A DNA stretch of 64,000 nucleotides, taken from NCBI RefSeq assembly GCF_037975245.1, contig NC_092568.1:36735001-36799000 (forward strand), in the 5' to 3' direction. How positions within the stretch are numbered: position 1 is the first letter of the stretch; the number at the start of each line of letters is the position of its first letter. The stretch comes from Apostichopus japonicus. Lineage: Eukaryota > Echinodermata > Holothuroidea > Aspidochirotida > Stichopodidae. Below the pieces are notes generated by a model that was not told the DNA's origin, did not search any database, and saw only the letters and a list, made by a program, of their open reading frames with translations. This document shows positions 56,476 through 64,000 of this stretch, in pieces. A program made the translations under genes and the position numbers.

Positions 56476-58643
56476 CATAGTATTTATTCTAAATTCATAC
56501 TTTGTAAGATTCACCATATTCCAGAGATGATGGTATTGTTTTCATTTGTTAATTAATCGGTGACTGGCTACTGCCTTCATGCCAGATGTTAGTTGTGATT
56601 AGGATGTTGTCAATTACTCACATGCAGGGATCTCTGTTTGAGAGGAGGCCAAAAGTGGTCAAGCTCAGGTATCTAATTTGGCTTTGTGTTGATACAGTAG
56701 AGATATTCCTGCTTTGGTATGTTGTTTCTGTAAATGTGCCACAGGGTGTAGGCTACATCATGGACAACCTGTTAGGCAGTGACCTAAGCCTTTTTCTATG
56801 TATAATAAAATGGACACCTGTGGAGGAAGATGATTTACTGCTGGTTTGTACCTGGAGCGTTTGACCTTTGGAATGTTTCGTATATTCCTTCAAGCATGCC
56901 GCAATAATACTTACAGTAAATTCAACAGTGGTGGCCACAGAAATCATAATGTAGTAACAAGTTGCCAACCACAGCAAATTTTTAGACTCTTTTTCCCCAT
57001 GGCAAGACCTACTGTATATTGAATTGGTCGTCAGAAATTAGTCTAAAAAAAGTATAAAAGAAAAAACGAACATTTTTGTGTGTGGTTATTACTTCCTTCA
57101 ATGTAATGCTTCTTTGACATTGGCCAAAGCTTCACACACTATGAATGCATTTTACACATACATGTATACTGAAACAAATGCACTGCAATTCAGTGGTTGC
57201 TAATGCTGTGATTATTTCAGGAACCATCACCCTTTCAAAACTGTCTATTGCAACTTTCTTAATCTGAATTAGTTTGACATCGATAAAGAATAGGAGGGAC
57301 AATGGTCAAACCTTTATGAGACACAAAATAAATTCAGGGGGGGGGGGGGCTACAATGGAAATACAGCTGTGGTTGTCAATCCATGTGTATGTCACGAGTC
57401 ACATGACAGAAATGATTTGAATATGCATTTACTTAAACGTATGAAACTGCCTGTGGTATTTCTCTCGTTTTTCTTATCTCTTCTAACTAAACGGTCAACA
57501 TCAAACCTGGGAGATTTGTTTCCGGTTTGCAATCTTTTTTGTCAGTTTAATTTGTAGCGTACACTGCAGTACTTTCAGGTCTCTTTGTAGGCTGAAGCTA
57601 ATAGCAGGTGGTTGTTTTGCAATTCCACCGAGGCTGTGAGCAACAAGCCGCTCTTTTTATTAACTTTTAGCCAGTTAGATAAGAAACGGATAATGTCTGC
57701 TTGCAACTTTTCCAGGAATTTGTTTCAAGCTAATGGACAATTTGAGATTTATCTCCACATTCTTTGAAAGTCGACACCTCAGTACTAAGACTTAAAGTGA
57801 TGTTGACCAGTGGCAGAAATGAATTGTTCCAATAGATTGAACTCCTGCGAAATTTCTGCATTAATAGGTAAACACCCAGCATTCGATTACTGTACAGTAT
57901 TATCTTTTATTGTAAAATTCTTATAAGTTTGACCAATTAATGTATTGGCAATATCAGAATGAGAAATCATAAGCTGAACAAGAAAATCCTCACTGTATGT
58001 TGAATATATTTATCTATATCATTAACCAGAACAATTGATAGATAACTTTTGGCATTATTTATGGTGCCTTCAAACAATACATTGAGCATCATACAATATG
58101 GATTAAGTAATTTAAAAGGGGAAAAAAAATGGAGCCTTTTTGCATATTTGTGACAGTGTGTGTGGATGGTTCATTAATCTCCTGTGAGTAAAAACTGGTA
58201 GGACAGTTTGTGATACTTCCCAATTGTACTCAAAATATTGTTATGCTGGTCAAATGTGCTTTATATCTGTTTTTGCTAACATTTAAAATCACTTGACATC
58301 CTTATATTTCTTAACCAAGGAAAAGATGTTTGCACTTAAATTGATTACAATTTTCACTATAGGGAAACCCTTAAACCTTTATTTAGATATATATCTCTAC
58401 ACTGTGGAATGTCCCTGAGTTAATTACAGTATATGCAATGTGTAATGACGAGAGGTTAAGGGAAATGTTGTGTGATGCAATATGCCCCACAGAAACTGAT
58501 TTCATATCCTATTTTGGGTAGGTAATACTGTTAAAGGGGAAGTCCATTGTTTGTTGATATAATTGTTAGTATTGTTGGTATTATTCTCACTATCTGCAAT
58601 TAGTAGTACCAGTAGTCTTTACATAGTGCGTGATGTAGGTTAT

Positions 58644-58783
58644 AATGAGGGAGGGATGTAGAATTTCCTTCGTTCCTCGCTTACCTGTCTCCTCACAACC
58701 TTAGCACCACGTTCTACCGTGCCTAGAATGTCCTGGTAACCTTTTACACTGTGCGCCCTCTATGACCGGCCAATGAGGGAGGG
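58644..58783. mobile_element. Dispersed repeat copy B (short), with 12-bp direct flanks
   Basis: AATGAGGGAGGG stands at 58644-58655 and 58772-58783. Between them is a ~100-bp version of the family (CCTCGCTTACCTGTCTCC to CTCTATGACCGGC), shorter than copy A. Confidence 0.62.
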
Positions 58784-59974
58784 TCGTAGATTCACCATAC
58801 ATATATTACAGTATATATCTTTAAGGCTCTACATGGTAGGTTCACATAAATACTAATAGTGAATCCTTCACAGCTAAGCTGGACCTATAGACAGAAGAAC
58901 ATCAATTGTACCTTACATGGCATGACAAATTTGATCTTGGGAGGCATTGGTTGAATGTCGTATTTGAATAGGTCTTGACTTTATTGCTGGTATTATAAAG
59001 TTATACAGTCTACATTGACTTCCATGTTTGAAGGCAGAGAATCATACTTCTCTGTGTTGATAAATGCTGTTCATCTCTATATTATCACATTGTTTCCTCT
59101 TCGTATTACTGTTTTTTCTGTTGATTTTACAAGGATACTATTTTCATGGGTTCAGATAAAGACAGTACTCCTGGCAATGTTAAATATACAGGATCAGTAC
59201 TGTCAGAGAGGCTGGAAATCTGAAATGTTTGGATTATCAAATTCAGCAAGCACTTTCTTATTGGGATTTATCACACTGTGAAAACAAGTTCAAACATGTC
59301 CTTGCTGCCATTGGCATTGTAAAGTACGGCTTGGAACTCTCCTATCTCTTAACGGTAAAAAAATTGGACTTTGTGTGGGTGGCAGTGTGATTTACCGAAC
59401 ACTGCTAACAGAACTTCACAGAGCTGCAGCTTGAGAAATCGCTAAGTAATTCACCTAGTTCAATTGAAAAGGTTTTTGTGTTAGCTTTTTGTAATGGGAA
59501 GTGTGTGCAACGAGTCTTCCACGTGTAAACCCTAAACTATATATATATAGTAGAGGTATATGTACTGTAGGTGGTGAACACAATCACTGGTCAGTATGAT
59601 CAGTATGAATAACATGCATTTGTCTATATGCAGCAAATAAAAAGAGCAGTGTTAGTTCTAACTCTCTAATATTTGATTTTTAAGTTAACCACTTTCTGTT
59701 TGACTGAATGTGCTTGCTTTGAAAATTGGCTCCTAAGGCCTCACCACAATACACAGTAAGCCGCCATTGATTACGCAATACGCTTGAAATTCCATATTGA
59801 TGACGTCAGATCCCTGCCATGGTTATTCCTTCAAGCCGTATTATCGAAATAGAACATAACAATTTTGGTGTATGATATATGAAACAATATTTTCACTGTT
59901 CAGGAGGTTTATGTGTGATCTAAAGAAATGCTTTTTGAGAATCTCTGTGATATGTTTACAATGATTAACTTTGC

Positions 59975-60110
59975 TCCTCGCTTACCTGTCTCCCCACAAC
60001 CTTAGCACTCTCTTTCTACCGTGCCTAGAATGAACTGGTAACCTTTTAACACTGTGCGCCCTCTATGACAGACCTTCTATTCAATACCCTTCTCATTCTA
60101 CCACCCAAAG
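59975..60110. mobile_element. Dispersed repeat copy C
   Basis: Starts CCTCGCTTACCTGTCTCC and matches copy A through TTCTCATTCTACCA and CCAAAG. The right portion and flanking direct repeats are not evident. Confidence 0.62.
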
Positions 60111-63100
60111 TGCCTACACTGTTCATTTCTTATGTGGATCCTTATTGGAATTTTTGTTTGCCCCTTCCTCCTCCCTGTCCAGTGTGTCACCATTCAGGAC
60201 TAAACCTGTGTGTACATGTATGGTTTGCAACAGTATAACACAGTCCTGCAATTGATGCCCCACTACATCTTTGGTTGTGTATTACAATGGGCACACTACA
60301 TTTGCAATGAACATTTTCCAAAATGCATGGTACAGTAAAGCACCTAAATGGACTTTGCTGTATAACGATCCTAGATTGGTAATATTGCTCGAATATTACA
60401 TGCTAAGAAGGAAATGTCAGCTCACTTATGGAAGCATGTGGTCAGAAAAATAATGACGATATGAAGGAATATTCTTGGACAAAGGTGCAATTAATGAATT
60501 TTCCTGATGGTGAGAGGAATAGATCGGATGGTTTCATTCGTTTTTGTTCTCACGGGTCCGGTTCCAAAAACTTGCCAGGTTTCAATGCAGAGTTGTTCAG
60601 TTGACTATAGTTTATGAAAGTAGTGCTTGAACAAATTTTCAAATCTAAACAGTGTTAGTAAATATAAACTTGCTAACTCTGAAATTCTATCTTTTGTGTT
60701 GTCTTTAGCAATGGTGGAACCAGTGATTTAGAGCACAATTGTCAAATACCATAAGCCCTGCAGGATTGTGGACTAATGATATAATTAGACAATGCACAGG
60801 CATATATAGCAGTCACTCTTTTCAACAACAACTACTCTTTTGTTATGAATTAAACCTCAAAGAGTTCCAGCAATTGCTTATGTTTTTTAACTTTTAACCA
60901 GTTTCCAAGTTCTTTTTTTACCCTTTTTGCTACAAGCCCAACAAAACAGTAAAGACCTTTATTAAAAACTTTACCTTCCGTTCACATTTTCATGTTTAAT
61001 TTGGTCCCTTTGGTTTCCTCACCCATGGTTGGTTTTGTGGAATGTACTTCATCAATGAAGGATCAAAGCCCTTGTTTGATCTGTGGGTTTGGTGGGTTTC
61101 CTGTGGTTAGAGTTAAGGACCATACTCCATCAATGACTGACCCTTAAGTAAACACTTCCTCCTAGTCTTATTTTCCAACAATTGGGGCAATAAATGGCTC
61201 CTGTGTTGTTGGACTTTGTTCCAGCAGTTTCTTTTTCAAGTTAGTTTAACGGTGACTGTTCATTAATGGTCAATGTTAATGCCTTGCATTCTTTAACTAT
61301 TTGGTGCGTTTACTCTGGGTGAGTCACTTCCCACCCCACCCCCAAAATTTGTATTCTTCTTTTTTTTGGTGCTTGTTCTAATGATGCATATATGACAGTA
61401 GTACTATGGCTACAAAGTGTAGATATAGAGGTGAGTTATGTGTGGAAGCATTTAGAGCGTTTTGAAATGACTGGTTTGCATTTCATATTCTCCTTCCCAT
61501 ATTCGTACTCACTTAAATTCAGAAGCCTACACCTCATATCTTAAGGATTTAATCATTTAAAGGTTAAAAACTATTCTGAATTAAGTCCATCGGTAACTAA
61601 ATCGCAGATTAACATTGTCGCAGCAGACAATGAAAAATTCAGAATTACACAATAGTGTCCCATTACTACATTAGAGTGTTGTTTTAAACTATGGTCTTTT
61701 ACCTGATAATCTTTTGTTCCGGTCAGTACATAGCCTGACTAAAGCCAAAGCAGAACAGTATCGCTCAACGATGCTTATTCAATGCCTATTCCGTTTATAT
61801 CCATGCTTAAATATCTGCAATTTAGTTATACCTCTGTTTCATCCTTCATAAATTGGTGTCAACATATGTAAAGGTTTGTTACCTAACTGGGAAGGTCAGT
61901 GGGTCAATTCCCTCCAATAATGGCCCTCTGTTGGATGAAACAGATCCCGGCTAAATTAAGTTACCTTTCTTGAGGAGTTTGTGGCCCAGTAAGGGTTCAG
62001 TGCTACCATCCTTTATGGGTCAGTTTTCCTTATTAGATTGAAAACTCAGCAGAAGTGGAGCGTTGAGTTTTATTAAGCAATTGAAGTTTTGGGTAACAGA
62101 GCTAATCTGGTCATGGAATCCGTTGTTCCAAACAATGTTGTAGTTAATAATCGTGGGTTTATTTGCAATTAATGCTGAGCGTTCCATTCCACCTAAAAGC
62201 AGGAGCGTTGACATGAAGTCCTTTGTGTTTGCAACCAGCTAAATGTTATTGTGTGCTGTAGGCTCTTTGCTGACACTGGTGAAATTTCCGGTTACTGCAT
62301 ATTATGCATGACAAACAAGGAAAAATGTAGTAATTTCAGCACATTTCTTTAAGGAAGGTACACGTGTACACATTCCCCATATTTAAAAATCAGAAATTCA
62401 ATCATGATCCGTTTACTATGAACACAGTTTTCAATAGTCAATAAAATTTAGAAACGAAAGGTGGTTGAAATTTTCTTAAATTTCATACATCTAAAAATAA
62501 CAGAAAAGCAACACCAACATTTTTGTTGCATATATTGGCAATAAATGGAATTGTAATTGTCTCAGACCAGGATGTTGGCTAATAACTTTGCCATTATATA
62601 GGGAAAACAATGTTGGCAAAGTTCTCAGGACCTGAGGTAACCCAATGTAATAACACAAGTGGCAAATTGCTACACAATAACACTAAAGTGCACTTTTATT
62701 AGCAGTAGTGCCACAATGCATTTCCTCTTTAATACTCACTATCTATGTACAGAGAGACAGAGCTATAAAGGTTACTAAATTGAGTGGGGGTTCCTATCAG
62801 GGGAAAGACTCTGGTATTAACCTTGTCGTTCATGTCAAATTTGATTTGTAATTATAATATCTTCATTCTGCCCACTGTTGTTGTTTAACTACTGGCTCTA
62901 GTTCATTACAAAGGTTGCAAAACCCTCTTCCATTTGCAGGGAATAAATTAATGTTTAAATTTTGTAAAACAGTTTTGAAGTTTCTAAACTTGTGTCTCAT
63001 ATAAAGTATATACTGCGTTCCTGGTGTACAAAACTGCTATGTATGCATCTTTGCATTGATATAGCAGTTTGCCCATATTGTATCTATAGGATTTAGCGGT

Positions 63101-63141
63101 GTGATACTTGATAAATTATTCCCCCCTGATTCGCTAGGTGG

Positions 63142-63314
63142 TATATATATATATATATATATATATAATGCAATGGAGGTAAAGCGACAAAGGCAAATGA
63201 ATATATATAAATGAAAATCGTAATGAGTTGGAAAATCAAGAACAGTGAAAAAACTTTCAGCCTCCACAGGGATTCGAACCACGGGCCTTCTGCTCTGTAC
63301 GCGGACATTATATA

Positions 63315-63356
<42 letters not shown>
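63142..63356 (-). repeat. tRNA-like fragment inside a (TA)n tract
   Basis: (TA)n at 63142-63167 and 63309-63356 flank ~140 bp that, on the minus strand, carry a perfect B box (GGTTCGAATCC, 63270-63280) preceded by the 3' half of a tRNA-like head. No A box remains. It repeats the placement and orientation of the element at 5.6 kb but lacks the hammerhead core (CTGAAAG where CTGATGA would be). Confidence 0.55.
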
Positions 63357-63357
<1 letters not shown>

Positions 63358-63710
63358 TGTACTGTATTCTACTATATACATTGGTGTGTATATTCTATAT
63401 GTTGCTGCAAAAACACTCTCTTGTCAATTCATCACTTGATATTCAGGCCAAATCCTTGTTACGTTTGATGCTATTTTTATAGTCACTGCATATTCACTGC
63501 CTAGAATAGAGCTTAGGAACCAATTCAATATATCAGTCTTGGATTTTCTCTCCATCTGTACTTTGTTGTTGTTCTCTGATGTATGATAGCCTGGTTAGCA
63601 TGTTACCTTTTGATTTGATGGATAAGTGGTAAATCTTTAATCCATCTCTTCCCTGGATTTGATCTGGGATTCCTATACAACCATAGATAGGAACTTCCTA
63701 TTTCCAGCAG

Positions 63711-63896
63711 GACATCCACACGGAAATACTTAATGTAGGAACAGGAAGTGATGTCATACTTGGCTGTCCGCTCGTTCCACGGAATGCTTCCACTGTTTTT
63801 CGCACTACCTTGTCACTGCGGATATCCTTTCTATTTAAGCAGACAGTTGTTTTACATTGCCAGGAAGGTTTAGTGATTCTGGGTAATGGAAAGTAG
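63711..63896 (+). other. Splice-acceptor-preceded frame with Ig-like look (doubtful)
   Basis: After TATTTCCAGCAG a 61-codon frame runs to TAG. It opens with LNVGTGSDVILGCP, which has the G-S-x-V-x-L-x-C pattern of an immunoglobulin-fold B strand, and a second Cys lies about 30 residues on. No conserved Trp or YxC motif follows, and its phase does not fit SPRED exon 3. It may be a decayed or unrelated exon, or chance. Confidence 0.2.
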
Positions 63897-64000
63897 GAAG
63901 ATCTTGGCAAAAGTCAAGTGGTCTTTGAATTTCATGGCATATCATTCTTTTAAAGATGTGGGTTTGAAAAACTTTCAAACGAGAGGTTAGGACGAAACGG

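Larger units (their letters stand above)
55125..64000 (+). other. SPRED intron 3 (incomplete), non-coding
   Basis: A phase-1 intron that does not reach a recognisable next exon before the window ends. Apart from the repeats listed, it is AT-rich with nothing recognised; the gap 60.1-63.1 kb in particular holds no repeat or exon that I can support. A (G)11 run is at 57339. Confidence 0.6.

Noticed and set aside
56628-56671. Candidate exon after ACATGCAG
   Set aside because: In the phase required by SPRED exon 3 it reads into a stop within four codons, and the peptide has no SPRED similarity.
60715-60738. Possible short terminal exon after TTGTCTTTAG giving AMVEPVI then stop
   Set aside because: It is in the right phase but too short to judge, and would remove the SPR domain that defines the family; chance is likelier.

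Overview
This is a piece of an animal nuclear genome: AT-rich, with very large introns, GT-AG splice sites, many short transposon-like repeats and long (TA)n and (G)n/(C)n tracts. Two multi-exon genes are supported, both on the + strand. The gene content (a TTC9-family TPR protein and a SPRED-type EVH1 protein) indicates a metazoan. The single-copy look and the style of the hAT-like and tRNA-like repeats make a marine invertebrate deuterostome, such as an echinoderm, my best guess, but no marker in the window fixes the clade.

Layout. 1-3.2 kb: upstream DNA with one inverted-repeat element. 3.2-25.2 kb: a complete TTC9-like gene with three coding exons (3208-3529, 4470-4652, 25046-25167; predicted 208 aa). 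Its 20.4-kb second intron is a repeat nursery: a (TA)n tract interrupted by a tRNA-like element carrying a type I hammerhead ribozyme on the minus strand, hAT-type MITEs, three copies of a TTAA-flanked MITE, a 128-bp satellite lying between two inverted copies of that MITE, a tRNA-Thr-like pseudogene and a SINE/LINE-like tail. 25.2-38.9 kb: intergenic DNA with minisatellites, a hAT MITE with a perfect 8-bp target duplication and a second hAT-like element. From 38.9 kb to the end: the 5' part of a SPRED gene (coding exons 38965-38993, 46841-47012, 54956-55124), giving the N-terminus and the whole EVH1 domain. The Kit-binding and Cys-rich SPR parts are not seen and must lie beyond the window. 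SPRED introns hold an exact 31 x 32 bp minisatellite, a tandem repeat with nuclear-receptor DR1 motifs, a G-run-rich tract and a small dispersed repeat family flanked by long direct repeats.

Function. TTC9 proteins are small TPR adaptors; SPRED proteins bring neurofibromin to the membrane to restrain Ras-ERK signalling. They are not known to act together. Their adjacency is notable mainly because TTC9B and SPRED3 are both in human 19q13.2.

The most interesting item is the hammerhead ribozyme at 5661-5716 (minus strand): complete catalytic core, two-part stem I, 4-bp stem II and a palindromic loopless stem III, inside a 142-bp element with tRNA-like A and B boxes and an 11-bp terminal inverted repeat.
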